This document shows, in pieces, positions 42,791 through 51,883 of a DNA stretch of 64,000 nt. The first letter of the stretch is position 1, and each line of letters begins with the position of its first letter. Location of the stretch: assembly GCA_044228285.1 (NCBI GenBank), contig JBGAVD010000001.1, positions 682,001-746,000 of the forward strand. The letters run 5' to 3'. The translations under genes and the position numbers were made by a program. This DNA is from JBBATK01 sp044228285. GTDB lineage: Bacteria; Bacteroidota; Ignavibacteria; Kapaibacteriales; NICIL-2. The notes below the pieces were generated by a model, which searched no databases, was not told the DNA's origin, and saw nothing but the letters and a program-made list of their open reading frames with translations.

Positions 42791-45700
42791 ATGCGACTGT
42801 GCAGGATTCTCGTGTATGCCCTTCTCTTCCTTAGTGTCTGCCTCCAGAGTGATGTGCTGCAAGCACAAAACAAATCGCGCGTTGATCTCACCTATTGTCG
42901 AGGTACCTTCTTCGGCAAAGACAACAACATTGGTTATTTGTTAGACGTTGTAAGCGATGCACAGGGCAATGTGTATGGCACTGGTTGGTGCACGAGCATA
43001 CAAACAACTCCAGGAGTGTATGCAGAAGGGAATGCAGGGCGGCGCGATGTGATGGTATTCAAAATGGATCCTACCTTGAGCACAGTTCTTTGGGCAACCT
43101 ACATAGGCGGTGCCAGTGATGATGCGGGAGGCTCTATTTGGCTGAATGCGGCTGGCGAGGTTATCGTGAGTGGCTACACATTTTCAGCGAATTTTCCTGT
43201 GATTAATGACGTTGGTAAACAGTATTTGCAAAGTGAGTTTAGCAATGCCTTCGTGTTGAAGCTCAGTGCTGATGGCAAGCAGCTCATCTATTCCAGCGTA
43301 CTAGGGAGAATACTGGTCCAAGAAAGAGGACTAGAAGATGCTTCGCGAGGAGCAGTCAGCTGCATTAATGCTCAAGGCGAAGTCTATACCGCTGCACAGT
43401 CAGTAGGTGGTGCGTATGCCATGACCACAAACGCGTATTCTAGATTCTTCGGCGGACAGGTAGATATAGTTGTCTCCAAAGTATCGGCAACAGGTGCAAT
43501 AGTGTACGGCAGTTTTTATGGCGGACGTTTCATAGAAAGACCAACGGAGATTTGTTATGCGCAGGGGCGACTGTATGTGAGTGGTGTAACTAATTCCGAC
43601 AACCTGCCCATTCGTTATGGCAAGATCGTTGATGCCAGTGACGCACTCGTGTTGATGTTTCGTGAGGACGCCAATGGTTTGCAAGCAGTGCGTTGTACCA
43701 TTTTTGGCTCAGGTGCTCTGGATGTTGCAAGTACAGTGACCTTTGACAATGTTCGAAATCGTCTCCTTGTATCTGGTACCGCCTTCGGTTCAAATATGGA
43801 TGTGACCACAGCTTTGCTCAGTGGACATAGCACAGGAGGCTATGTAACAAGCTTTGATCCCGAAGTACAGACCCAAGGCTTCATCACCATTCTTGGCTTT
43901 CGGGTTGTTCCTCGGGCTCTTGAATTGAACTTTGATGGGACCATATACATTGGAGGCTATGTTACGCACAATGGCGTAGCGCCTGTTACACAGAATGCTT
44001 TTCAGTCCACTCCTCAGGGAAATTTCGACGCGGTGCTTTTGGTGCTCGATCCCACAGCCTCGAGTCTTCTTTACGGCACCTACCTCTGCGGTACAGCAGA
44101 AGACTATGCATCGGTCTCGGTTTGTTTTTACCGACAAGGCTGTTTCATGCGCGTTTTCGTTGGTCTGACAACGCATTCACTGAACTTCCCAACAACAAGC
44201 GATTCCTTCCTCGATAAAAAGCTCAACGGGAACGAAGATCAACCGGTGATCGTAATGTTCAGCAGTTTAGATGATATGAAGCTCCATCAGGACATTAAGA
44301 TCTGCGAACGGGAGCTCAGTATCTCGCTTGGTACAGCTTGTAGTCCAATTAGTATCGTGTGGGATTTCGGGGATGGAACTCGCGATAGTTCCCGCACGAC
44401 GGTGAAGCATGTCTATAAACAGTCTGGCACCTACAGCGTCCGCGTTCGCCTGACCTATCTCGAACCCGATACCATTCTCATCGTTCGTGAGATTCCCATG
44501 ACAGGTCCGCTGCCCGTCGATGCAGGTCTTGACGAGATCGTATGCAAAGGCAATACGCGAAAGCAGCTTCGTGCGAGCGGGGCGCTGAGCTATCAGTGGA
44601 CACCAACCAGTTTGTACGACAATGCGAATTCGGCAAGTCCGTACGTACAACCTACGCGAACTACCACTTACTATGTGCGTGGCACCGATATCAATGGCTG
44701 TACGAGTACGGATTCTGTCACCTTGTATGTAAATGAAACCCAGACCCTGATCACACCTGATACCAGTGTCTGTGCGGGGCATCCGCTCATCATTCGAGTA
44801 ACGGGAGGTATGCACATTCAGTGGGTACCAGATTCATCCTTGCGAGTGATCACCCCAAATGATGCAGAGGTACGTCCGAAGCGTACCACGACCTACTACG
44901 TATACGTAACAAACGGCGTGTGTACAGATACAGATTCTGTCGTTGTTAAGCTCAAACCATCACCACAGCTGCGTATGCCAACGCCACAAGTAGTATGTCC
45001 GGGGGAGGCCTCACTGCTCCGAGCAGTTCTCTTTCCTTTGAATGGCAGTGACACCTCGGGTGCGCGTTATCGTTGGTCGCCGGATATAGAGCTCGACAAT
45101 CCAAATGCTTCTCAGACAATCATGCATGCCACACAAAATCGTTGGTACTATTTAGATGTAGAATCGGTAGCCGGCTGTGTGTTTCGTGATAGCGTTTTTG
45201 TCACCATGCGAAGGGCCAAGACACTTCGAGTGATTGCCGATACAGGAATGTGTGCGGGCTCGGAGTTGCGTTTATGGGCACAAGGTGCGGATGCCTATAG
45301 TTGGTCACCCGCAGAGGGTCTGAGCGATTCGAGTATTGCCTCGCCTCTATGCACAGTAGCTCACAGTCAAGTCTACACTCTCATCAGCAATTTTGGGCCC
45401 TGCGTTGATACGCACCGAGTAGTGGTGCAAGTGCACGACAAGCCGCAGATTCAAGTCATGGAGGATACAACGATCTGCATTGGGTCACCGGTACAACTGC
45501 GATTGCAGGGAGCTATTGGTCCCTACGCCTACGAGTGGTGGCCTACCGAAGGACTAGAGACCACGCCTATTGCACCAGAAGTTAGGGCACGTCCAACGCG
45601 CTCCATGACCTACTATCTCCAGGCTCGAAGCTCAGCCTATTGTAGCACGATCGACTCCGTGCAGGTAAAGGTTGATAAAGAATTGAGTGTGGATGCCGGT

Positions 45701-47071
45701 CCAGACCAGAGTCATTGCATCGGTGAGACAGCGACGATTACTCTCGCATCTGATCTCGATACGACTATTCACTATACCTTGCAACCTGCGGTTGCGGTCT
45801 TTGACGCGCAGAAGCGGAGCTTTCAATTCGATGTAAAGCAAGAAGGCGAGTACATCGTTCGCGCGCAGCGAGGTAGTTGTTCTGCAGAAGACACACTGAG
45901 CATTCGATTTAAGCAGGCTGTAGATCTGCCACAGCTTTTATTGCAGCAAAGCATCTGCGATGGACAGCGAGCACACATTCGACTAGTAGCGCAAGATCCC
46001 AACACAAAAGTGCAGTGGCGCAGAGCCTCGGATGCAGACCCACTTCTCGATGCTCCTGATTCAACAGAAGTGTGGTCAGTGCCTTTGTTTGCAGATACAC
46101 AGTTCGAGCTCCATGTATCAAACTCAAGCTCTTGTGATCGTGACACCACTATCCTCGTGCGCGTGTTCCCACCGCCACAAGTTATCTCAGCGGAGCCAGT
46201 CCAGGGCTGCGTTGGTGATAGCGTAGCTGCAAACATTCGTTGTGATCAGCCAGTGCGCGTAAAGTGGGTACCGAGTGAGGGCTTGAGCAGCGACACAGTT
46301 CTGCAGCCGACTGTGTATTTGCAGGGTGACAAAGAGTATAGCGTAGAGCTTGTGAACGAGGCAGGTTGTACAAGCACGCAGCGTTTCCAGACAAAGATTG
46401 TCAATACACAGAACATCGAACTTTGGGTTGACAGTGTAGAGACCGTTGTTGGCAACAGCTTCAGCATACAAGTAAGTGCCCGCAGCACCACTGCTACTCA
46501 AATGGATCGCGACCTATTGCTGCGAGTACCAGCTTCTGCCTTTGTCAATGAGAGTGTGTTTGCCGAGCGTCTAGTAGACAGAACGCGCTACATCGAGCTT
46601 CCAACCAAGGGTCTACCAATCAACAGTTCCGGCGTAGTCTTAGCATCCGTGCCAGGAATCGCGCTGTTATACGGAATAGAAGCAGCGCCTTTAGAGTTAC
46701 AGATAGACAGTCTTGACCAGCATCTACCAGGCAGCTGTACGGACTACCATCTACGATCCGCAAAACTCCTCTCGCGCAGTTGTTTAGGCGGAGCCCAAGG
46801 CATTGTCCTACGAGAAGTATTACGAGCCGCCTTAAATCCCCAACCCGTACAAGACTGGGCAGCCTTGAGCTTCAGCGCAAAGCAGGGAAGCACAGTTCAA
46901 CTAAAGATGCTCGACGCCTTAGGGCGCTGCGTATATAGCAACAAACTAATCGCAGACGGCAGCGAACAACGACATCAGATTTCCATGGCTGGTCTTGGTA
47001 GTGGCATGTATCGTCTCGAGCTCATCAACGGCGATCAATTCCAAGAAATCAGCATTATTCGCATAGAATAA
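42791..47071 (+). CDS. Large secreted SBBP/PKD protein with T9SS sorting domain
   Basis: ATG 42791 (MRLCRILVYALLFLSVC) begins the signal peptide; the frame is open 16 codons upstream. The 1,426-residue product has an N-terminal beta-propeller of SBBP repeats (residues about 30-490: DVVSDAQGNVYGTGW, TYIGGASDDAGGSIW, TYLCGTAEDYAS) and a PKD domain (WDFGDGTRDSSRTTVKHVY). At least six Ig-like repeats of about 80 residues follow, each with a W-[TS]-P-x-x-L and a TTTYYV-type end. The C-terminus (LNPQPVQDWAALSFS ... GSGMYRLELINGDQFQE) is a T9SS sorting domain. Typical Bacteroidetes-type cell-surface adhesin-like protein; the ligand is unknown. Confidence 0.9.
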   Translation: MRLCRILVYALLFLSVCLQSDVLQAQNKSRVDLTYCRGTFFGKDNNIGYLLDVVSDAQGNVYGTGWCTSIQTTPGVYAEGNAGRRDVMVFKMDPTLSTVLWATYIGGASDDAGGSIWLNAAGEVIVSGYTFSANFPVINDVGKQYLQSEFSNAFVLKLSADGKQLIYSSVLGRILVQERGLEDASRGAVSCINAQGEVYTAAQSVGGAYAMTTNAYSRFFGGQVDIVVSKVSATGAIVYGSFYGGRFIERPTEICYAQGRLYVSGVTNSDNLPIRYGKIVDASDALVLMFREDANGLQAVRCTIFGSGALDVASTVTFDNVRNRLLVSGTAFGSNMDVTTALLSGHSTGGYVTSFDPEVQTQGFITILGFRVVPRALELNFDGTIYIGGYVTHNGVAPVTQNAFQSTPQGNFDAVLLVLDPTASSLLYGTYLCGTAEDYASVSVCFYRQGCFMRVFVGLTTHSLNFPTTSDSFLDKKLNGNEDQPVIVMFSSLDDMKLHQDIKICERELSISLGTACSPISIVWDFGDGTRDSSRTTVKHVYKQSGTYSVRVRLTYLEPDTILIVREIPMTGPLPVDAGLDEIVCKGNTRKQLRASGALSYQWTPTSLYDNANSASPYVQPTRTTTYYVRGTDINGCTSTDSVTLYVNETQTLITPDTSVCAGHPLIIRVTGGMHIQWVPDSSLRVITPNDAEVRPKRTTTYYVYVTNGVCTDTDSVVVKLKPSPQLRMPTPQVVCPGEASLLRAVLFPLNGSDTSGARYRWSPDIELDNPNASQTIMHATQNRWYYLDVESVAGCVFRDSVFVTMRRAKTLRVIADTGMCAGSELRLWAQGADAYSWSPAEGLSDSSIASPLCTVAHSQVYTLISNFGPCVDTHRVVVQVHDKPQIQVMEDTTICIGSPVQLRLQGAIGPYAYEWWPTEGLETTPIAPEVRARPTRSMTYYLQARSSAYCSTIDSVQVKVDKELSVDAGPDQSHCIGETATITLASDLDTTIHYTLQPAVAVFDAQKRSFQFDVKQEGEYIVRAQRGSCSAEDTLSIRFKQAVDLPQLLLQQSICDGQRAHIRLVAQDPNTKVQWRRASDADPLLDAPDSTEVWSVPLFADTQFELHVSNSSSCDRDTTILVRVFPPPQVISAEPVQGCVGDSVAANIRCDQPVRVKWVPSEGLSSDTVLQPTVYLQGDKEYSVELVNEAGCTSTQRFQTKIVNTQNIELWVDSVETVVGNSFSIQVSARSTTATQMDRDLLLRVPASAFVNESVFAERLVDRTRYIELPTKGLPINSSGVVLASVPGIALLYGIEAAPLELQIDSLDQHLPGSCTDYHLRSAKLLSRSCLGGAQGIVLREVLRAALNPQPVQDWAALSFSAKQGSTVQLKMLDALGRCVYSNKLIADGSEQRHQISMAGLGSGMYRLELINGDQFQEISIIRIE

Positions 47072-47114
47072 GCCTTTCACGAAGCAAGATCACTCATATT
47101 CTCAGATTCATCCC

Positions 47115-47122
47115 TATATTTG
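47115..47122 (+). promoter_or_regulatory. TAnnTTTG -7 element of the tRNA-Leu gene
   Basis: TATATTTG followed by CG, 17 bp before the mature tRNA 5' end. Same word as before pntB. Confidence 0.6.
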
Positions 47123-47139
47123 CGATCTGCATTAATCAC

Positions 47140-47220
47140 GCGGACGTGGCGAAATGGCAGACGCGCCAGACTTAGGATCTGGTATGGAAACATGTGAGAG
47201 TTCAAGTCTCTCCGTCCGCA
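47140..47220 (+). tRNA. tRNA-Leu (UAG)
   Basis: An 81-nt class II tRNA. The acceptor stem GCGGACG pairs with CGTCCGC, followed by discriminator A. The anticodon arm CCAGA-CTTAGGA-TCTGG has anticodon TAG. A long variable arm (TATGGAAACATGT) and the T-arm GAGAG-TTCAAGT-CTCTC complete it. CCA is not encoded. The ORF that starts inside it (47154) is only reading through. Confidence 0.95.
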
Positions 47221-47381
47221 CTATATATTATGCTAAGTCCAATAAAAGCAAAGACTTAGATTTTGTAATAAGTTCACAGCGTACGTATTGCGTACACTTT
47301 GCCTTACAAACTCAGCTTATTTACCTCGGTATGAACTTCATTCTCTCACGGCTTCGTTACGAAGCCGTTGTGCTTTGGGGC

Positions 47382-48041
47382 ATGAAAAATTTTCACGAGC
47401 TGGAGCTCGAGTTGCATGCCTCACTCTCCAAACACAGTGATGTGCAGGCAAAGCGCGCGGTCTTAGCAGAGACAAAAAGCGCACTGAACAACGAAGGAGC
47501 AAAGATTCCTGGCGAAGGCATTCTTGCCGGATTGGGCGACGACAATGTCTCTCTTACGGTCGCAGATACCCAAACCGAACCGAACACGTATACTGAAGCC
47601 TCGTTTACGAATGGCAGGATTCGGCAGCTCGCCAGAGCGGCATCGAGCAACCTCACACAGCTGTTGCAACTCGTCGCAAAGTTGGAAGGGGAGTTGGAGA
47701 GCAATGAAGTACCACCGGACTTTACACCTCTCACCATAGTTGGTACAAAGGTTAACGCCATTGGTGTTATTCTCATGGCCATGGAATCGGGTCTATTTGA
47801 CGACCGCATAACAGACGCAGATCTCGGCAAGCATTTTCGCGCCGAGCCAGATGAATACCTGAGCGAAGCAAGCATCTCATCCATACGACAGAAGTTGGGG
47901 AGCGACGCCAAAACTAACGATGCGCATTTCACGGACTTCATTGTGAAGTGTCTGCAAAGACTCAGTGCCAAGCAGCTCCAGCGCGTCGAAGCAGAGCTCG
48001 AAAAGCTCATTGATGCTGCAAACCGAGCAAGTGCTCAGTGA
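47382..48041 (+). CDS. Uncharacterised protein next to tRNA-Leu
   Basis: A 219-residue soluble, mostly helical protein that I do not recognise. The frame runs back into the tRNA; ATG 47382 (MKNFHELELELHASLSKH) or 47331 are the realistic starts. The middle has ASSNLTQLLQLVAKLEGELE, and the C-terminal half FTPLTIVGTKVNAIGVILMAMESG, DADLGKHF and SSIRQKL resemble accessory proteins of Bacteroidetes mobile islands in general layout, which is only an impression. Its place directly 3' of a tRNA gene and before an excisionase-type HTH protein suggests a cargo gene of an old integrated element. No catalytic motif is visible. Confidence 0.6.
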   Translation: MKNFHELELELHASLSKHSDVQAKRAVLAETKSALNNEGAKIPGEGILAGLGDDNVSLTVADTQTEPNTYTEASFTNGRIRQLARAASSNLTQLLQLVAKLEGELESNEVPPDFTPLTIVGTKVNAIGVILMAMESGLFDDRITDADLGKHFRAEPDEYLSEASISSIRQKLGSDAKTNDAHFTDFIVKCLQRLSAKQLQRVEAELEKLIDAANRASAQ

Positions 48042-48183
48042 TTCTCGCGTTCTACAAAGTCTGCTCACTTCTAAGGCACCCCACTAGAACAAAAGATAGC
48101 CTATCCTTTCTATCCACTTTGGCCAAAGCCGTAAATCTGATTGAACATTTTCGCTCATTGTTTAACACATAGCGAAAAGCACA

Positions 48184-48489
48184 ATGAACCAGACAACCCT
48201 AGTTGTACTTGATGAAGCAGGTCTCGAAGCAATTGTCCAACGAGTCTTGAATGCAAGCAAGCCAGTCACACCAGAACCACAACCCAAAACCGGCAAAGCT
48301 CTGCTGACCGTCGAGGAAGCATGCGCGATGCTCTCTGTGACGCGCGTAACGCTTCATACTTGGAAGAAGAGCGGTCGCTTGCCTTATCACCGCATTGGGC
48401 ATCGGGTGTATTTCAAGGAGGAGGAGATTATGGGGGCGATGAAGATGTTCGGAGTTTACTGTGGCGATGGTCTAAAGAGAGTCTTTTGA
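48184..48489 (+). CDS. Helix-turn-helix (excisionase/MerR-type) protein
   Basis: A 101-residue protein. Residues 42-85 (LLTVEEACAMLSVTRVTLHTWKKSG, then RLPYHRIGHRVYFKEEEI) form the HTH_17 domain used by excisionases and small DNA-binding proteins of integrative elements in Bacteroidetes. The N-terminal 40 residues contain a helix (EAGLEAIVQRVLNA) and a Pro-rich linker. The C-terminus GAMKMFGVYCGDGLKRVF is short. Such proteins usually control integration, excision or transfer. No integrase gene is present nearby, so the parent element may be incomplete. Confidence 0.85.
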   Translation: MNQTTLVVLDEAGLEAIVQRVLNASKPVTPEPQPKTGKALLTVEEACAMLSVTRVTLHTWKKSGRLPYHRIGHRVYFKEEEIMGAMKMFGVYCGDGLKRVF

Positions 48490-49400
48490 AGAAACATACC
48501 TTGAGCACTCTTGTTTAATCTGTCCGTTCACCGACAATTCATATAAAATCATTTGCTAGATAACATCAGCTTTTGTGTGTCAGATTGATAAAGAGCAGTA
48601 TGAAGCTGGCTCGCAAACTAACACCTTATAAATAAGAAGTTTCTCACCTTGCGGTTGCGTCAATTGTCTTTTGTCTATATTAGTGCAATGCTAAATCTAC
48701 TTTTAGCAACCGTGTTTAACTAAACATGTACCGCTATGAAAAACTTCGCATACACAAGTTGGGAATCCGCAGACGTGGTAGACGATACTGTAGTATTGGG
48801 TTCTGGAAACTGCAAGCGCTGTAGTTGTAGAAAGTTCAGTCCAGATCCTGATAACGACCTTCTGTGCACATGTGGGCATCTGGTTGATGATCACAAGTAG
48901 TAAAGATATAGGTGATCCGTACTCTACGACAACTCTCTAGCGTAGCTGGTGTATTGTCGGGCGGTGTTGAAGGCTCATCTTTGTTGAAACAAGAAGTAGT
49001 ATGAATTTCTAACCTGATTGCTTTTCGGCTGTGCGTTTACGGCTTAGAGTCCCTGTTTATTAGGATGATTACTTGCGTATGGTTGCGTTGGCAAGGAAGT
49101 TTGCTTTTCAGTCGTCGTTCATCTATTCTTTACCATTCTATCTCTTCGAGACTGACAAAAAAATAGCAAGCTCATAATAATCTGAAGGTCTTGGCCCACA
49201 TACGATGGTGTAGTTGTTGGGACTTCGATTGTTGGCAATACCTACTCGATGTTTGAAGATCGGGAATCTGGAAGCGGGAGTGCGTCACAGCGTTATACTA
49301 TCGGCAACTTCATAATATTGAGTAGATATTGAATGCGTTGTCAGTTAAATGCAAAAGCAAAATGTGATAGCATGAATGCCATTTTTACGATTCGAGATCT
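48490..49400. other. Low-coding spacer of the eroded island
   Basis: About 900 bp of AT-richer DNA. Apart from the Cys/His microprotein ORF at 48736-48900, only short frames without a start or context are found (for example a 48-codon open stretch ending near 49330). It looks like remnants of an older insertion. Confidence 0.45.
48736..48900 (+). CDS. 54-residue Cys/His-rich zinc-binding-type microprotein
   Basis: A small ORF with the motif C26-x2-C29-x-C31-x12-C44-x-C46-G-H48-x4-H53 (CKRCSCRKFSP, then LLCTCGHLVDDH). Five Cys and two His in a CxC...CxCGHxxxxH order suggest two zinc sites. The same order occurs in the eukaryotic FAM221 proteins and in scattered bacterial small proteins, but this is pattern resemblance only. 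An acidic N-terminus (ESADVVDDTVV) precedes. No clear Shine-Dalgarno sequence is seen. Neighbours are an excisionase-type protein and a hsdR fragment, so an accessory or defence-linked role is possible but unproved. Confidence 0.55.
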   Translation: MKNFAYTSWESADVVDDTVVLGSGNCKRCSCRKFSPDPDNDLLCTCGHLVDDHK

Positions 49401-49613
49401 ATGACGCCAGAAGAGAGAGCAAGGAGTAGAATTGATGATATGCTAATAGCATCCGGCTGGCTCGTTCAAACCAAAGATGCTATTAATCTGTCGGCTGCTC
49501 GTGGAGTAGCTGTCTGTGAACTATCCTTTACCACTGGTGAGCCGGATTACACGCTTTTCGTCGACTCGAAAATCCTTGGTATTGTAGAAGCAAAACCAGA
49601 AGGGCATTCCTGA
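49401..49613 (+). pseudogene. hsdR: N-terminal remnant of type I restriction subunit HsdR
   Basis: Seventy codons match the start of HsdR (EcoEI-type): MTPEERARSRIDDMLIASGW, then DYTLFVDSKILGIVEAKPEG, which holds the PD-ExK-like nuclease segment D-x(n)-EAK. The next residues would be TLTGVE-like, but the frame runs into the left end of the IS3-family element, whose first TGA supplies the stop codon. No HsdR continuation is readable to the right of the element, so most of the gene has been deleted. The modification genes hsdM and hsdS are not nearby. Confidence 0.75.
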
Positions 49614-50869
49614 GGGTCCCCCCGTTTTTAGGACAGAAAATAGGCATTCCTTATATATGGAAAAACACCTCCTTTCTGTGCTGTTTTGATTGCTAGAAAC
49701 CTTTGAAAACCATACACGGAGTCAAGTGACCTAGCGAGTCAAGCCGACGCTCCAAGTGATAAAAATTGAAGTACCCTTCCAAGCCACTATAGAGAGTTTT
49801 GCCATCGTCCGCTGGGCTAAGGTACACATGCTCATGCTTGACAGAACGCCACAAACGTTCCACGAAAATATTATCCAAAGCACGTCCTTTGCCGTCCATA
49901 CTGATCTTCACTTCGTGCGACTTTAGTGTACCAATCCACACATCACTTGTAAACTGACTGCCTTGATCGGTATTGCTGATCTCAGGTGGACCGTGTTCAT
50001 CGATTGCTGTTCGCAATACCGATGTACACCATTGCGCATCCATCGTGGACGAGACATCCCAACCAACTACATACCGACTGAACACATCGAGTATGGCCAT
50101 CAGAAACATGTACCCTCTCCTCATCGGTATATAGGTTATGTCAGTCTCCCAGACATGGTTTACATGGTTGATGTCCAACGCTTTCAACAAATACGGATAA
50201 ATGTACGCGCCAGGTTGTTTTCTCGAGGTATGAGGCCCTGGAGCGATGGATTGAAGCCCCATCAAGCGCATGAGACGTTCAACGCGTTTGTAGTTGATTT
50301 GGTATCCCTTATCCATAACAAGCCATGTGTGCATCTTCGGCACACCCCAAAAAGTGTACTTGAGATGTTGCTCGTCGATCAACCTCATCAGCTCCAGATT
50401 CAAAGAACTTGTTACTACGGGCTCATAGTAAAGGCCGCTGCGATGCACATCCAGAAGCTTACACTGTTGAGCCATACTCAGCTCGTGTTGTTTATCTATC
50501 AGCTGGCGTCGCTCAACTATGTCTGCAACTTCGATGATGCTTTTTTTTAAAAAATCCAACTGCACCTGTTGCTTGCCTATGACCTCATACAGGCCTCTGA
50601 TCTCTTCGGATCTATCCTCATGAGCGCTCGACTCAGAGTTATCAAAAACCATAGAGCAGCCATCTAGAAACTGCTTCTTCCATGTGCTAATCTGGACTGG
50701 AAGGATCGAATACTTCTTTGCTATCTCAGCGAGTGACTTGCGCTCGCTTAGGGTGTCCAAAACAACCTTGGTTTTGAACTCGCTCGTGAACTTTCTTCTC
50801 GTTCTCATAGGACTTGAATTTAGGTGATAAATAGCTTAACTACCTGTCCTAAATTTGGGGGGAACTTCA
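49611..50869 (-). mobile_element. IS3-family insertion sequence (first copy, 1,259 bp)
   Basis: Ends are imperfect 26-bp inverted repeats starting TGA: TGAGGGTCCCCCC... at 49611 and TGAAGTTCCCCCC... (minus) at 50869, both continuing to TTTAGGACAG. One transposase ORF lies between. The flanks (TCC before, TAC after) are not a 3-bp duplication, and the hsdR frame does not resume, so flanking DNA has been lost or rearranged after insertion. Confidence 0.85.
49693..50808 (-). CDS. IS3-family transposase (OrfAB in one frame)
   Basis: A 371-residue transposase joining the OrfA helix-turn-helix (RKFTSEFKTKVVLDTLSERKS) to the OrfB rve integrase core. The DDE residues are D in WETDITYIPM, D in SNTDQGSQFTS and E in DNIFVERLWRS. 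Usually OrfA and OrfB overlap and are joined by a -1 shift on an A-run. Here the run TTTTTTAAAAAAAAGC near 50545-50560 sits at the junction, but the frame is continuous without a shift. Whether that is natural or an indel in the run is unclear. It is oriented opposite to hsdR. Confidence 0.9.
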   Translation of the reverse strand: MRTRRKFTSEFKTKVVLDTLSERKSLAEIAKKYSILPVQISTWKKQFLDGCSMVFDNSESSAHEDRSEEIRGLYEVIGKQQVQLDFLKKSIIEVADIVERRQLIDKQHELSMAQQCKLLDVHRSGLYYEPVVTSSLNLELMRLIDEQHLKYTFWGVPKMHTWLVMDKGYQINYKRVERLMRLMGLQSIAPGPHTSRKQPGAYIYPYLLKALDINHVNHVWETDITYIPMRRGYMFLMAILDVFSRYVVGWDVSSTMDAQWCTSVLRTAIDEHGPPEISNTDQGSQFTSDVWIGTLKSHEVKISMDGKGRALDNIFVERLWRSVKHEHVYLSPADDGKTLYSGLEGYFNFYHLERRLDSLGHLTPCMVFKGF

Positions 50870-51883
50870 TACTTAGCTGGTCCTTTTAAAGCGTGGAATG
50901 AAGTAGCTACTGAGAGTAAAGAGCACACTGTCATACAGAGCATTCATCACTGCAACGAACCCTGGGTAATCGAATCGCGCGTAACTCTTGTTCCGTTTTA
51001 CTTGTTGTCACTTCTATTGATCAATGTTGTCGGTTTCATTTTTCACGGATGGTCTCAATCGCGTGCGCTAGACTGGGTTCTAGCATTTGAAGTCAAGCTT
51101 CAGCTGATAGTTGTTGGAAAATTCACTTCCGCTGTACCTGTCAATGTCCTCCTTTGAGATAGTCCAGACGTTCATAATGTCCCTTAGTTACTCAAATCAG
51201 GTGTACTAGCCATTAACACAAAGTTCGTGTTGGGTGTTCGAACTCGTTGCAATAACTACCAAGTTCAAGGTTCATGCAGACTAGCCGTTGGTGGACTTAG
51301 AATAATGCGCATAGGTTTCGTCATCGACATAACCAGGCTTTGCCGCATCATTGATTTATCTTGATGGGTATGATCTTCTTGTTGTGAGAACAAAGTCGCG
51401 AGTTTGATATGACCAGCTTCGCGACTTGCGAATGAAACGTTGAGAATATACCGTCTGCTATTGCAGCTTATTCCACTAGCGTCTAGGTCATTTCGCCAAC
51501 AGTAAGTGACGGAATACAAAACGTTGTAAAGGCAGTAGGTGGGCAAAGCGATCTTTGCCGCAGATGCTGTTTGTTGGCGTTCAAACACTCACAATGAGTG
51601 CTGAAAAGGTCTAACTATGTTAGGTTTGACGCCGTCCATCTAGTGTAGGCTCCACGTATCATAGCGAGAATGTACTTAATTCACTCCTCGTCATCAATCA
51701 GAATAATATCGAGTGTTTTTAGATGTTGAAGCGGGTTATGAAAATATTTCTTGGTTGTGTAACACATTACATATATGTTGCTTCAAAATCCAAGGGGATA
51801 GTTCACAGTAGTTCTGTCAAGTAGATTACAAGCGTAGCGTTCAGTCGTTTCATTCGCGAAGTTTCTTTCTAAAGGAGCGTCAT
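50870..51883. other. Non-coding stretch right of the first IS3 element
   Basis: About 1 kb with no supported gene. A 100-codon frame (50855-51157) starts inside the IS end and shows only a hydrophobic patch, without family resemblance. It does not continue HsdR. The rest is AT-rich and contains the promoter of the VCBS protein gene, not identified. Confidence 0.4.

Noticed and set aside
47154..47381. N-terminal extension of the protein ending at 48041, starting within the tRNA gene
   Set aside because: It overlaps the tRNA-Leu gene, so the codons are tRNA sequence read by chance; ATG 47382 or 47331 is realistic.
49603..49651. GGCATTCCT direct repeat near the left IS end as a target duplication
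   Set aside because: Both copies are at the same end of the element, and the first is explained by the HsdR codons.
50855..51157. 100-codon frame right of the first IS3-family element
   Set aside because: It starts inside the IS end, has no family resemblance and does not continue HsdR.
51265..51588. 107-codon minus-strand frame
   Set aside because: No start context, domain or conserved composition; it lies in an AT-rich spacer.
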